Source: Streptomyces bottropensis ATCC 25435 | GTDB taxonomy: Bacteria; Actinomycetota; Actinomycetes; Streptomycetales; Streptomycetaceae | Assembly: GCF_000383595.1 (NCBI RefSeq) | Contig: NZ_KB911581.1 | Location: 6,035,519 to 6,099,518, forward strand | Length of the DNA stretch: 64,000 nucleotides | Direction of reading: 5' to 3' | Part shown: in pieces, positions 11,163 to 19,951 of the stretch | How the letters are laid out: each line of letters opens with the position of its first letter | How positions within the stretch are numbered: the stretch's first letter is position 1 | Made by a program: the position numbers and the translations under genes | The notes under the pieces: model-generated | Databases searched by the model: none | What the model was told of the DNA's origin: nothing | What the model saw: the letters and a program-made list of their open reading frames with translations, nothing else

Positions 11163-11921
11163 ATGAGTCGCACGTGGAGCATCGGAACGATCTTCGTGAG
11201 CGGCGGTCTGCTGCTGACCGTCGCCGCGCTCGCCTACCCCGCCATGCTGGGCGTCGAGAAGGCGGCCACAGGCACGGAACGGATCATCGCCAACACCCGG
11301 TACGGCCCCCTGACGGAGGCCGACCGGGACTTCGTCATCAAGGTCCGCTCCGCCGGACTGTGGGAGTACCCGCTCGGCGAGATGGCCATGGAACGCGGCA
11401 CGACACCGGAGATGAAGGAGGCCGGAGAACACCTGGTCGTCGGGCACGCCGGCCTCGACGAGATGTGCCGCAAGATCGCTCCGGAGCTGAACATCACGCT
11501 CAACAACCAGGCGAGCCCGCAACAGCAGCAGTTCGTGGCGACCGTCGACGCGGCCACGGGCAAGGAGTTCGATTCCACCGCGGTACAGATCATGCGTGTC
11601 ACGCACGGCCAGATCTTCCCGGCCATCGCCAAGATCCGCGCCAGCACGAGGAACACCCTCGTGCGCCAGCTGGCCGACCTCGCCAACGACACCGTGCTCG
11701 ACCACATCACCGTGCTGGAGAAGACCGGCCTGGTCAACCACGACCAGGTCAACTACCAGCAGACCAACCCGCCGAAGCTCCCCAGCGAGCAGGCCACTCC
11801 GCCCGTGCCCCAGCAGGGAGCCCCGATGGTCGTCCTGACCCCTCGCCCGGATCTGAACGTGCAGACCGCCGCCCCGACGGCCAGCCCGACAGTCGGCGCG
11901 TCGCCGTCGCCGTCGGAGTGA
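11163..11921 (+). CDS. DUF4142 (ferritin-like fold) exported protein
   Basis: A 252-residue protein with an N-terminal signal or anchor helix (about 5-27), then a DUF4142 helical domain (about 45-185) recognised by LTEADRDFVIKVRSAGLWE, EYPLGEMAMER and the HxxxxDEM and HGQIFPAIAK-type helices. A Pro/Ser/Thr-rich tail ends in SPSPSE. DUF4142 proteins are periplasmic or surface four-helix proteins of unknown function, often in stress loci. Start ATG 11163 precedes the signal helix. It is convergent with the MarR gene and shares its terminator. Confidence 0.85.
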   Translation: MSRTWSIGTIFVSGGLLLTVAALAYPAMLGVEKAATGTERIIANTRYGPLTEADRDFVIKVRSAGLWEYPLGEMAMERGTTPEMKEAGEHLVVGHAGLDEMCRKIAPELNITLNNQASPQQQQFVATVDAATGKEFDSTAVQIMRVTHGQIFPAIAKIRASTRNTLVRQLADLANDTVLDHITVLEKTGLVNHDQVNYQQTNPPKLPSEQATPPVPQQGAPMVVLTPRPDLNVQTAAPTASPTVGASPSPSE

Positions 11922-11942
11922 CACGGCCACCGGTTCACCGCG

Positions 11943-11979
11943 CCGGCCTCGTCCTCGATCGGCGGGAGGACGAGGCCGG
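11943..11979. terminator. Bidirectional terminator between DUF4142 and MarR genes
   Basis: A perfect 14-bp stem (CCGGCCTCGTCCTC and complement) with a 9-base loop between two convergent genes, 22 and 46 bases from their stops. Confidence 0.8.
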
Positions 11980-12024
11980 GTCTCGGTCGCCGTAGGGGCG
12001 GGGGCGGAACGATGACGGTCACCC

Positions 12025-12558
12025 TCAGGCGCCGCGCCCGGCCGCCGTATCCACCCATCCCAGCGGATACAACTCCGGGTCGTCCGACATCGGGGCCAGG
12101 GGCTCTCCACCCGCCTCGTTGAACGCGGCGAGCGCCCCGACGAGTGCTGCCCGCTGCTCCGACCCGAGCCGCCCGACGATCGTCGCGATCTCGGCACGAC
12201 GCCTCGCGGTGACGTCCGCGACCGTGCGCCGCCCCTCGTCCGTGAGCTGGAGCATCGTCTCGCGGCGATTGTCAGGGTTGACCTGACGGTCGGCGAGCCC
12301 GGCGGCGATCAGGCGGTCCACCATGCGCATCGCGGTGGAGGGCGCCACCTGGAGCAGATCCGCGAGCACGACCAACTTCGTGGCACCACGAGTGGACAGC
12401 ACCACCAGCATGCGGAACTGCGGAAGCGTCACCCGCTCCTCGACCTCGGCCAGGGAACGCGCCGAGACCGCCACGAGCAGCCGTGACGCGGTCAGCACCG
12501 CACGAGTGACCGCATCAACATCATCCATGTCCCCCGCGAGGGCCCTGTGTTCCGCCAT
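12025..12558 (-). CDS. MarR-family transcriptional regulator
   Basis: About 177 residues from ATG 12558. The winged helix is visible as VTLPQFRMLVVLSTRG, LADLLQVAPSTAMRMVDRL (recognition helix) and the wing DRQVNPDNRRETMLQLTDEG. Helices on both sides would form the dimer interface. The start is uncertain: a GGGAGG site abuts ATG 12558, and an in-frame ATG lies 15 codons in. No operon partner is intact upstream. Ligand and targets unknown. Confidence 0.88.
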   Translation of the reverse strand: MAEHRALAGDMDDVDAVTRAVLTASRLLVAVSARSLAEVEERVTLPQFRMLVVLSTRGATKLVVLADLLQVAPSTAMRMVDRLIAAGLADRQVNPDNRRETMLQLTDEGRRTVADVTARRRAEIATIVGRLGSEQRAALVGALAAFNEAGGEPLAPMSDDPELYPLGWVDTAAGRGA

Positions 12559-12592
12559 GCCTCCCTTTCTACGCGTCGCAGCACCTGCACAC

Positions 12593-13200
12593 TCAATCGG
12601 CCCGAGCAGATTTTCCCATCCCATGACCGTGACAGCGCAGCAGGAGCGTCGCGGCGTCGTCGTGCGGCGGCCCGGGCGCGTGCCGCACGACGTCCTCGCG
12701 CAACGCGAAGCCGTCCGCCACAGGCTCCACGTCGAGAAGGGCCGTCTCCACCTCGGTCGGATTCATGGACCGGTGCGCGAACGCGACCGTACGGGGAATC
12801 GCAGGCAGCCGTCCCGGAGATCGGTGAGGCCCAGTACGGCGTGCGGGGAGCGTGGGCCGGGCGGCACCGCCACCCGGGCGAAGCCCAGCGGTACCTGGCC
12901 GTCGGACGTGTGCGTTTCCTTGGCGAAGTGGATGTCGACGTCCAGGTTCGGCGCCGTCCGCGAGGCCAGGGGCTCGCTGTAGCGGCGGCGCGGTCCGTCA
13001 GTGAGCTGGATCGGGGACGGGTGGAGGGGGATCGAGGTCCTCCGGTCGTCCTGGAGCCCGAGGACGAGGACGCCACCGGTGGAGTTCGCGAACGCGGCGA
13101 TGGCCTGGGCCGGTTCGCCTCCGCCCTCCGTGCCCGTGTCGTGCGGTGCGAGCTTGTGGTCGAGGTCCCGGCCCTCGGCGGCCAGGGGAGGAACCGTGCT
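12593..13200 (-). pseudogene. Broken AlbA_2 (Schlafen-type) ATP-binding protein gene
   Basis: One frame begins after a stop at 13201 and reads IAAFANSTGGVLVLGLQDD, then NLDVDIHFAKETH and PRSPHAVLGLTDL, the AlbA_2 pattern. A second frame continues the protein with RTVAFAHRSMNPTEVETALL and stops at 12593. At least one frameshift and a missing N-terminus make this a pseudogene. AlbA_2 proteins are common standalone ATP- or nucleic-acid-binding proteins in Streptomyces. Confidence 0.55.
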
Positions 13201-13263
13201 TCATACTTCTCGGCCGATGGGGTGCGGCCGACGGGTGGGCTTCGGCGCACGACCGGCAGGCGT

Positions 13264-13279
13264 GGGGCCGAAGGGCCCC
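13264..13279. promoter_or_regulatory. Dormancy-type box upstream of the first usp gene
   Basis: GGGGCCGAAGGGCCCC is an inverted repeat (GGGGCC and GGCCCC around GAAG), 104 bases before ATG 13384. A second GC-rich half-site (GGCGGCCCCTG) follows about 11 bases downstream, a pattern repeated at 19358 and 23557. Confidence 0.6.
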
Positions 13280-13383
13280 TCGAAGGGGCTGGGCGGCCCC
13301 TGGTCGCATGGACGTCCCTGCACGAGGCTCGGCAGGAGACCGGGCAGGCCGTACAGGCCCGGCAGTCACAGGAGGAGCCCACC

Positions 13384-14292
13384 ATGCTTCGGCACATCAC
13401 CACGGGAATCGACGGGTCCGCCGAGAGCCTCGCCGCCGCGCACTGGGCGGCCCGTGAGGCGGTGCGTCGCGGCGTCGCGCTGAACCTCGTGCACGCCTGG
13501 ACGCCGCACCCGAGCCCCGCACCCTTCGTCCCCGCGGACCGGAGCGAGCGCGGCTGGGCCGAGGAGACCCTGCACCGGGCGGCGGGCAGCATCCGTGCCG
13601 CGCACCCCGGGCTGCGGGTCGAAGATCGGCTGGTGCGCGACTCCGCTGTGGACGCCCTTCTCGCGGCGGCCCAGGAGGCGGAGCTGATGGTGCTCGGGTC
13701 CCGTGGTCTCGGCGCCGTCGCGGGATTCATGACGGGCTCGGTGTCCCAGCGGGTCATCGCCAGGTCCGCCCGCCCGGTCGTACTCGTACGGGCGGGCGAT
13801 TCCTCCGCTGATGAACACCTGTCGGTTTCGGACGGAATCGCGTCGGACGAGATACCTCAGACCCCGTACCGCGATGTCGTCCTGGGACTGGATGTCCAAC
13901 ACCCCAGCGACGAACTGATCGACTTCGCCTTCACGTCCGCCCGGCGCCGCAATGCCGCGTTGCACGTGATCCACGCCTTCGGCGCCCCGCCCTTCCACGT
14001 CGCCGACGGCGGCCCGGTCCCGCCCACCGGCCCCGAACTGCTCGCCGCCCAGGAACATTCCGTGGTCGCGGCGCTGCGCCCGTGGTGCGAGAAGTATCCC
14101 GAGGTCCGGGTGACGGAGACCGTCTCCGAGGGGCGGGCCGCGACCGCGCTGGTGCGGGCGTCGTCCGGTGCCGCCCTCGTCGTGGTGGGGCGCAGGCCAC
14201 GGAACAGCCGCCTCGGCCCGCACGTCGGCGCCGTCACCCACGCGGTGCTGCACCACGTCGGCCGCCCGGTGGCCGTCGTCCCGCACGACTGA
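13384..14292 (+). CDS. Universal stress protein, two tandem Usp domains (copy 1)
   Basis: A 302-residue protein with two Usp domains (about 1-142 and 158-302). Domain 1 has the ATP-binding pattern GSRG followed by nine residues and GS. Domain 2 has lost that pattern but keeps the terminal RPVAVVPHD strand. Tandem Usp proteins of this class are members of DosR-type dormancy regulons in actinobacteria. The box at 13264 supports such control. It is followed after 53 bases by another Usp gene. Cytosolic ATP-binding stress protein; biochemical role unproven. Confidence 0.93.
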   Translation: MLRHITTGIDGSAESLAAAHWAAREAVRRGVALNLVHAWTPHPSPAPFVPADRSERGWAEETLHRAAGSIRAAHPGLRVEDRLVRDSAVDALLAAAQEAELMVLGSRGLGAVAGFMTGSVSQRVIARSARPVVLVRAGDSSADEHLSVSDGIASDEIPQTPYRDVVLGLDVQHPSDELIDFAFTSARRRNAALHVIHAFGAPPFHVADGGPVPPTGPELLAAQEHSVVAALRPWCEKYPEVRVTETVSEGRAATALVRASSGAALVVVGRRPRNSRLGPHVGAVTHAVLHHVGRPVAVVPHD

Positions 14293-14305
14293 ACCCGCGC
14301 CGCGA

Positions 14306-14322
14306 GGGTGCTCCGGGCACCC
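14306..14322. terminator. Small hairpin between usp copies 1 and 2
   Basis: GGGTGC pairs with GCACCC around five bases, between two codirectional genes and directly before the ribosome site of the second. It could attenuate read-through or protect an RNA end; it is too small to call a firm terminator. Confidence 0.3.
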
Positions 14323-14345
14323 GCGGCCCCAGGGAGGGAGGAGTC

Positions 14346-15323
14346 ATGATCACGCGCCGCGTCGTCGTCGGTGTGGACGGCTCGGCCGTCACCGTACGAG
14401 CACTGGATCTGGCCGCCGACGAGGCGGCCCTGCGCGCCGCCACTCTGGAGATCGTGTACGCCGTGCCGGACCTCGACGAGGCCTGGCCGGTGCTGGCGTC
14501 TGCCGCCTCCCGGGTGGTCTACCGCCATCCAGGTCTGCCGGTCGTCACCGTCCCCGTCGAGGGACATCCGGCAGCCGTACTGGCGGAACGCGGACATGAG
14601 GCCGCGCTGACCGTCGTCGGCCGCCGGAGCCCCGGCGAGCTCGCGGGTACGGTGCCGGACTCGGTGAGCCGGAGCCTGGCCGCGCACGGGCACGGCCCGC
14701 TGCTGGTCGTACGCGGCGACTCCCCACCGCACCTGCACAACGAGGTACTGCTCGTCCTCGACGCCGGCATGGACACGGCCGCGTACGCCCTCCACGAAGC
14801 GGGACTCCGCAGCGCCGGGCTGCGCGTCCTTCGGCCCCCGGCGTATCGCCGCCCGGCTCCGGCACCGGCACAGCGCCGCCGAGGCGAAGCCGCCGCGTCA
14901 CACGTCGTCCCGGCCGACGATGTACTGGTGGGACGGGGCGAGCGGCACCCGCGCGTCCGCAGGGAGACCCAGGACGCCGGCCCCGCCTCGACGCAGGCAC
15001 TGCTGGAGGCCACCCTCACGTCCGACCTCGTCATCATCGGCTGCCGACCTGGTCCGGGCGGCCATGGACGCCACCTCGGTTCCACGGCCCGCACGGTGCT
15101 GAATCGGGCCCACTGCCCGGTGCTGGTGGTGACCACCGGGCAGGAGAGCACCACGCCCTCCCCACGTGAACAGCTGCGCGCCGGCATGGGCCGAACGGCC
15201 CCACGGGCAGGGACGGACGGCGAGGTCCGGGTGCGCTGTCCGGCCCTCCCGGCGGCCGTCGCGCCTCACCAGTATCGGGAGCAAGGCAGTTCCGTGCGAA
15301 GCGAGGGAGAGAACCGGCGATGA
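14346..15323 (+). CDS. Universal stress protein, tandem domains, atypical (copy 2)
   Basis: A 325-residue protein starting at ATG 14346 behind a GGGAGGGAGGAG ribosome site. Domain 1 begins RRVVVGVDGSAVTVRALDLA. Both ATP loops are degenerate (VVGRRSPGELAGTVPDSVS and IIGCRPGPGGHGRHLGS), so nucleotide binding may be weak. An unusual 45-residue Arg/Pro-rich tail follows the last Usp strand. The stop overlaps the pyruvate formate-lyase start as ATGA, tying this Usp to the fermentation enzyme in one operon. Confidence 0.88.
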   Translation: MITRRVVVGVDGSAVTVRALDLAADEAALRAATLEIVYAVPDLDEAWPVLASAASRVVYRHPGLPVVTVPVEGHPAAVLAERGHEAALTVVGRRSPGELAGTVPDSVSRSLAAHGHGPLLVVRGDSPPHLHNEVLLVLDAGMDTAAYALHEAGLRSAGLRVLRPPAYRRPAPAPAQRRRGEAAASHVVPADDVLVGRGERHPRVRRETQDAGPASTQALLEATLTSDLVIIGCRPGPGGHGRHLGSTARTVLNRAHCPVLVVTTGQESTTPSPREQLRAGMGRTAPRAGTDGEVRVRCPALPAAVAPHQYREQGSSVRSEGENRR

Positions 15324-17578
15324 CGGTAACGACGACGGCCGGAACCCAGGCGCCCGGGGCATGGCGTGGCTTCGTCGGCGCGGAATGGCGCGAGCGGATC
15401 GACGTCCGCGACTTCATCCAGGCCAACTACACGCCTTACGAGTGTGATTCCGCGTTCCTGACCGGTCCCACGGACCGCACCCGAGCCGTGTGGGAGGCGG
15501 TCAGCGCACTGTTCCCGCAGGAGCGACACCGCGGCATCCTCGACGTGGACACCGCGACCCCCTCCACGATCACCTCGCACGCGCCCGGATACATCGACCG
15601 CGAGCGGGAATTGATCGTCGGCCTGCAGACCGACGCCCCGCTGAAGCGGGCGATCATGCCGAACGGCGGCCTGCGGATGGTGGAGAACGGACTGAGGGCG
15701 TACGGGTACGAGCCCGACCCGTTCGTGACGCGGGTGTTCGGGACCTATCGCAAGACCCACAACGACGGTGTGTTCGACGCGTACACCGCCGAGATGAAGG
15801 CCGCCCGCAGGGCCGGGATCATCACCGGTCTGCCGGACGCCTACGGCCGGGGCCGGATCATCGGCGACTACCGGCGCGTCGCGCTGTACGGCACCGACCG
15901 CCTGGTGGAGGACAAGCGCGTGGAGCGTGCCCGGCTGGACACCGAGCCGTCGCACCAGGACGTCATCCGTGACCGAGAGGAACTCGCCGAACAGATAAGG
16001 GCGTTGGGTGAACTGACGCGGATGGCGGCCATGTACGGCTGTGACGTCACCCGGCCCGCGACGACCGCCCGCGAGGCGGTGCAGTGGCTCTACCTCGGCT
16101 ATCTCGCCGCAGTGAAGGAGCAGAACGGGGCCGCGATGTCGCTGGGCCGCACCTCCACCTTCCTGGACGTCTACCTCCAACGGGACCTGGACGAGGGGAT
16201 CCTCGACGAGTCCCGCGCTCAGGAACTGATCGACGACTTCGTGATCAAGCTGCGGATCGTCCGGTTCCTGCGCACCCCCGAGTACGACGCGCTGTTCTCC
16301 GGCGACCCGACCTGGGTGACGGAGTCCATCGGCGGCATCGGAAGCGACGGGCGCCCGCTCGTCACCCGCACCTCCTTCCGCTTCCTGCAGACCCTCTACA
16401 ACCTCGGCCCCGCCCCGGAACCGAACCTCACCGTCCTGTGGTCGCCCCGACTGCCCTTCGGATTCAAAGAGTTCTGCGCCCAGGTGTCCATCGACACCAG
16501 CGCGGTCCAGTACGAGTCCGACGAGCTGACGCGCCCGGGCACCGGTGACGACACCGCGATCGCCTGCTGTGTCTCCGCGATGGCGGTCGGGAAGCAGATG
16601 CAGTTCTTCGGCGCCCGGGTCAATCTCGCCAAGGCACTCCTGTACGCGGTCAACGGCGGCCGGGACGAGATGACCGGCGAGCAGATCGCCCCCGAGGCAC
16701 CCGCGCTGACCGGCGAGTACCTGGACTACGACCAATTGTGGGCGGCCTACGACCACGTCCTCGACTGGCTCGCCCGGACCTACGTCAACACACTCAACGT
16801 CATCCACTACATGCACGACAAGTACGCCTACGAGCGCATCGAGATGGCCCTGCACGACCACCCGGTGCACCGCTTCATGGCCTGCGGCATCGCCGGACTC
16901 TCGGTCGCCGCCGACAGCGTGTCCGCCGTCAAGTACGCGCGGGTGAAGGTGTTCCGCGACGCCACCGGCCTCGCCGTCGACTTCCGCACCGAGGGCGACT
17001 TCCCCGCCTACGGCAACAACGACGACCGCGCCGACAGCATCGCCGTCGGGCTGGTCGAGGCCTTCATGGCGAAGGTGCGCGAGCACCCCGCCTACCGGGA
17101 CGCCGAGCACACCCAGTCGGTGCTGACCATCACCTCGAACGTCGTCTACGGCAAGCACACCGGCAACACCCCCGACGGCCGCCGCGCCGGAGCGCCCTTC
17201 GCCCCCGGCGCCAACCCGATGAACGGCCGCGACCGGCACGGTGTCGCCGCCTCCGCGCTCTCGGTCGCCAAACTGCCCTACGAGCAGGCCCGCGACGGAA
17301 TCTCGCTGACCACGACGATCACTCCGGAGGGCCTCGGACACGTGCCCGGCGAACGCGCCGGCCACCTGGTCGGCATCCTCGACGCCTACACGGCCTCGGG
17401 CGGCTTCCACATGAACGTCAACGTCCTGGACCGCGCCACGCTCGAAGACGCGATGGAACACCCGGAGAAATACCCGGAGTTGACCATCCGGGTCTCCGGC
17501 TACGCCGTCAACTTCGTCCGCCTGACCCGTGAGCAGCAGCTCGATGTGATCAGCCGCACCTTCCACGGAGCGTTGTGA
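15320..17578 (+). CDS. pflB: Formate C-acetyltransferase (pyruvate formate-lyase)
   Basis: A 752-residue glycyl-radical enzyme converting pyruvate and CoA to acetyl-CoA and formate. The catalytic Cys pair is at 416-417 (DDTAIACCVSAMAVG). The radical Gly is residue 727 in RVSGYAVNFVRLTREQQ. Length matches E. coli PflB (about 760), and both motifs are intact, so it should be active when activated. It starts at ATG 15320 in overlap with a Usp gene and ends in overlap with its activase. The radical form is destroyed by oxygen, so function implies real anoxia in an organism usually called aerobic. No formate channel is seen nearby. Confidence 0.96.
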   Translation: MTVTTTAGTQAPGAWRGFVGAEWRERIDVRDFIQANYTPYECDSAFLTGPTDRTRAVWEAVSALFPQERHRGILDVDTATPSTITSHAPGYIDRERELIVGLQTDAPLKRAIMPNGGLRMVENGLRAYGYEPDPFVTRVFGTYRKTHNDGVFDAYTAEMKAARRAGIITGLPDAYGRGRIIGDYRRVALYGTDRLVEDKRVERARLDTEPSHQDVIRDREELAEQIRALGELTRMAAMYGCDVTRPATTAREAVQWLYLGYLAAVKEQNGAAMSLGRTSTFLDVYLQRDLDEGILDESRAQELIDDFVIKLRIVRFLRTPEYDALFSGDPTWVTESIGGIGSDGRPLVTRTSFRFLQTLYNLGPAPEPNLTVLWSPRLPFGFKEFCAQVSIDTSAVQYESDELTRPGTGDDTAIACCVSAMAVGKQMQFFGARVNLAKALLYAVNGGRDEMTGEQIAPEAPALTGEYLDYDQLWAAYDHVLDWLARTYVNTLNVIHYMHDKYAYERIEMALHDHPVHRFMACGIAGLSVAADSVSAVKYARVKVFRDATGLAVDFRTEGDFPAYGNNDDRADSIAVGLVEAFMAKVREHPAYRDAEHTQSVLTITSNVVYGKHTGNTPDGRRAGAPFAPGANPMNGRDRHGVAASALSVAKLPYEQARDGISLTTTITPEGLGHVPGERAGHLVGILDAYTASGGFHMNVNVLDRATLEDAMEHPEKYPELTIRVSGYAVNFVRLTREQQLDVISRTFHGAL

Positions 17579-18321
17579 GCACCGCGACCAGGCCGGTGAC
17601 GGGCCGGATCCACTCCTGGGACCTGTCCACCGGCACGGACGGCCCCGGGACCCGGTTCGTCCTCTTCGTCTCGGGCTGTCCACTGCGCTGTCTGTACTGC
17701 GCCAACCCCGACACCTGGCACATGCGCGACGGCCGGGAGGCCACCGTCGACGAGGTGATGACGGAGATCGAGAGGTACCGCGCCTTCATCACCACGGCCG
17801 GCGGCGGTGTGACGCTCACCGGCGGAGAACCGCTGCTCCAGTCCGCCTTCACCGGCGAGATCCTGCGCCGTTGCAAGGAAGCCGGGCTGCACACCGCCCT
17901 GGACACCTCGGGGTTCCTGGGTTCCCGCGCCACCGACGAACTCCTCGCGGACACCGACCTGGTCCTGCTCGACATCAAGTCCTTCGACGTCACCACCTAC
18001 CGGAAACTGACCGGCGGCCGGCTCGCCCCCACCCTGTCCTTCGCCACCCGCCTCGACCGGCTGAGCGTCCCGATGTGGGTCCGTTACGTCCTGGTTCCTG
18101 GCTGGACCGACGACCCTGAGGCCGTCGAGGGGCTCGCCCGGTTCGCCGCCGGCCTGGGGCATGTCGAGCGGGTGGACATCCTGCCGTTCCACAAGCTGGG
18201 CGCCGCGAAGTACGAGGCCCTCGGCATCCCCTTCCCGCTGCGGGACACCCCTGCCCCCGATCCCACGCTGATCGAACGGGTGCGGGAGCAGTTCACGGAA
18301 CAGGGCGTCGTGGCCTACTGA
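17575..18321 (+). CDS. pflA: Pyruvate formate-lyase activating enzyme (radical SAM)
   Basis: A 248-residue radical SAM protein. The iron-sulfur cluster motif CxxxCxxC is present (CPLRCLYC, near residues 38-45), with FVLFVSGCPLRC before it and the TLTGGEPLLQ SAM-binding motif after. It installs the glycyl radical on PflB using SAM and an external electron donor. Start GTG 17575 overlaps the pflB stop as GTGA. The flavodoxin at 22051 is a possible reductant, by inference only. Confidence 0.96.
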   Translation: MSTATRPVTGRIHSWDLSTGTDGPGTRFVLFVSGCPLRCLYCANPDTWHMRDGREATVDEVMTEIERYRAFITTAGGGVTLTGGEPLLQSAFTGEILRRCKEAGLHTALDTSGFLGSRATDELLADTDLVLLDIKSFDVTTYRKLTGGRLAPTLSFATRLDRLSVPMWVRYVLVPGWTDDPEAVEGLARFAAGLGHVERVDILPFHKLGAAKYEALGIPFPLRDTPAPDPTLIERVREQFTEQGVVAY

Positions 18322-18373
18322 GCTCGGCCCCACCCCCGGTACGCGGCCACGGCGGTCGGCAGGGTGGGGAGGA

Positions 18374-18475
18374 TCAGGTCGGCTCCGATGACTCCGTCAG
18401 GCCGTCCTCCACGTCGGCCTCGGCGTTGAGGACGAACCAGCGGACCGCGCCCTCCTGTTCGTCGACGTCGTGCAT
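18374..18475 (-). pseudogene. STAS-like fragment, possibly from a SulP transporter
   Basis: A short minus-strand frame reads EGAVRWFVLNAEADVEDGL, resembling the start of a STAS domain as found at the C-terminus of SulP anion transporters. It is isolated, out of frame with anything upstream, and stops after 33 residues. Treated as a relic; the family assignment is weak. Confidence 0.35.
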
Positions 18476-18560
18476 GCCGGCCACCCAGGAACCGCGAGGA
18501 GCCGGGCCGTTCCGAGGGGCTCTCGGGGCCGCCCTCCGCCGCCCAACAGGCCCGCGGAAC

Positions 18561-18576
18561 AGGGCCGTTCAGCCCT
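18561..18576. promoter_or_regulatory. Dormancy-type box upstream of the DoxX-like gene
   Basis: AGGGCCGTTCAGCCCT fits NGGGCCGNNCGGCCCN with one mismatch and has AGGGC/GCCCT arms. It is 98 bases before ATG 18675. Confidence 0.6.
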
Positions 18577-18674
18577 CTGGTTCCGGACCTTCGGCATCGG
18601 GCGGCGCACGCTCCGCGCCACGAGAGTCAGTGGTGTCAGACACCGTCCCGACCGTCCCCGAAGGGATCACCATC

Positions 18675-19304
18675 ATGGCCGTGCACGAGCACCCTCACCG
18701 GCGCCCGGGCTTCCACCTGCCTTCGCTGCGCAGGAGCCGGACCGCCTCCGCCTCGGAGTCCGCCGTGTCGGCACGTACCGGCACCCACACCGCGCAGGCC
18801 TACGCCCTCGCCTCCCTACGCCTGGTCACCGGGTTCGTCTTCCTGTGGGCGTTCCTCGACAAGACCTTCGGCTTCGGCTACGCCACCCCCTCCGGCAAGG
18901 GCTGGATCGACGGCGGCTCGCCCACCATGGGCTTCCTGGGCAACGTGGCCGTCGGGCCGATGGAGTCCACGTTCCACTCCTGGGCCGGCGACCCGTGGGC
19001 GAACTGGCTGTTCATGCTCGGTCTGCTGGGCATCGGCCTGGCCCTGGTCGGCGGTATCGCGCTGCGGATCGCAGCCGTCGCGGGCACCGCGATGATGGCG
19101 CTGATGTGGATCGCCGAGTGGCCGCCGGCCAAACACCTGTCCGACGGGTCGCTGAGCATGTCGACCAACCCGTTCACCGACTACCACCTCATCTACGCCG
19201 TCGTCCTCATCGCCCTCGCGGCGGCCGGTGCCGGTGCCACCTGGGGCCTCGGCAAGCAGTGGGCCAGGCTCCCCTTCGTCAGCCGCAACCGCTGGCTGCG
19301 GTGA
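18675..19304 (+). CDS. DoxX/DoxD-like membrane protein
   Basis: A 209-residue protein with a basic N-terminal stretch and four membrane helices (near 38-58, 105-130, 132-152 and 170-192). The stretches SLRLVTGFVFLWAFLDKTFG and MGFLGNVAVGPMESTFHSW are typical of DoxX family members related to the thiosulfate:quinone oxidoreductase small subunit. Start ATG 18675 has AAGGGA upstream. Quinone-linked redox chemistry is plausible; the substrate is unknown. It has its own dormancy-type box. Confidence 0.8.
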   Translation: MAVHEHPHRRPGFHLPSLRRSRTASASESAVSARTGTHTAQAYALASLRLVTGFVFLWAFLDKTFGFGYATPSGKGWIDGGSPTMGFLGNVAVGPMESTFHSWAGDPWANWLFMLGLLGIGLALVGGIALRIAAVAGTAMMALMWIAEWPPAKHLSDGSLSMSTNPFTDYHLIYAVVLIALAAAGAGATWGLGKQWARLPFVSRNRWLR

Positions 19305-19357
19305 CCGCGGGAGGGGCGGCGGAGTCCCCCAGGACCCCGCCGTCCTCTGCCGCCTGT

Positions 19358-19373
19358 AGGGCCGGTCGGCCCC
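19358..19373. promoter_or_regulatory. Dormancy-type box upstream of the usp pseudogene and adh
   Basis: AGGGCCGGTCGGCCCC is an exact fit to NGGGCCGNNCGGCCCN, 99 bases before the ATG at 19473. It probably now drives the downstream alcohol dehydrogenase through the broken usp gene. A second half-site (GCGGCCCCTGC) follows. Confidence 0.6.
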
Positions 19374-19463
19374 GGCCGGGGACCTGCGGCCCCTGCACCT
19401 CGCACCCTCTCGCCACGACGCTGGACCCAGGCCCTGATTCGGGCGGCCTCCTCGATCAGGGAG

Positions 19464-19929
19464 TTGGAGATCATGCCCCGCACCGGGATCGGCGGATTCA
19501 TGGTCGGTTCCGTCGCCATGCGCGTCGTGGCACACGCCACCCAGCCCGTGGCCCTGGTCAGGGCCGGCGAACAGGCCGCCGACGAGTACGAGCTGGACCC
19601 GATGGGCATCCCGTCCGCCGCCACTGCCTTCCGGCCCGTCGCCCTCGGCCTGGACACCGACGTCCCCGACGATTCCGCCATCGAGTTCGCCTTCGCCGAG
19701 GCGGCCCGTCGCCACACCTCCCTGCGGGTCGTCCACGGCTGGAACCCGCCGCCCTGCTACGTGTACGGCCTCTCCGCCGACCCCGGCCTCCGTGCCGAAC
19801 TCGGCAGGCGGCAGGCCGAGACCCTGGCCGAGGTCCTGCGCCCGTGGCGGCAGGGTCCACATCGGCCCCGTCACCCACTCCGTCCCGCACCACGACACCG
19901 CCCACGTCGCCGTCGTCGCGCACGGCTGA
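19464..19929 (+). pseudogene. Truncated universal stress protein gene
   Basis: The frame begins at the end of a first Usp domain (GGFMVGSVAMRVVAHATQPV) and runs into a second (FRPVALGLDTDVPDDSAIEF). It shifts frame after EVLRPWR, where the next frame reads HIGPVTHSVPHHDTAHVAV and stops. About 100 N-terminal residues and an internal segment are missing. Its promoter box is intact, so the transcript may serve the following dehydrogenase. Confidence 0.75.
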
Positions 19930-19951
19930 CCCACCCCGAGGAGCAGACATC

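Noticed and set aside
15266..17683. An 805-codon minus-strand frame opposite pflB
   Set aside because: pflB on the plus strand has all catalytic motifs and coupled neighbours; the antisense frame is a codon-bias shadow.
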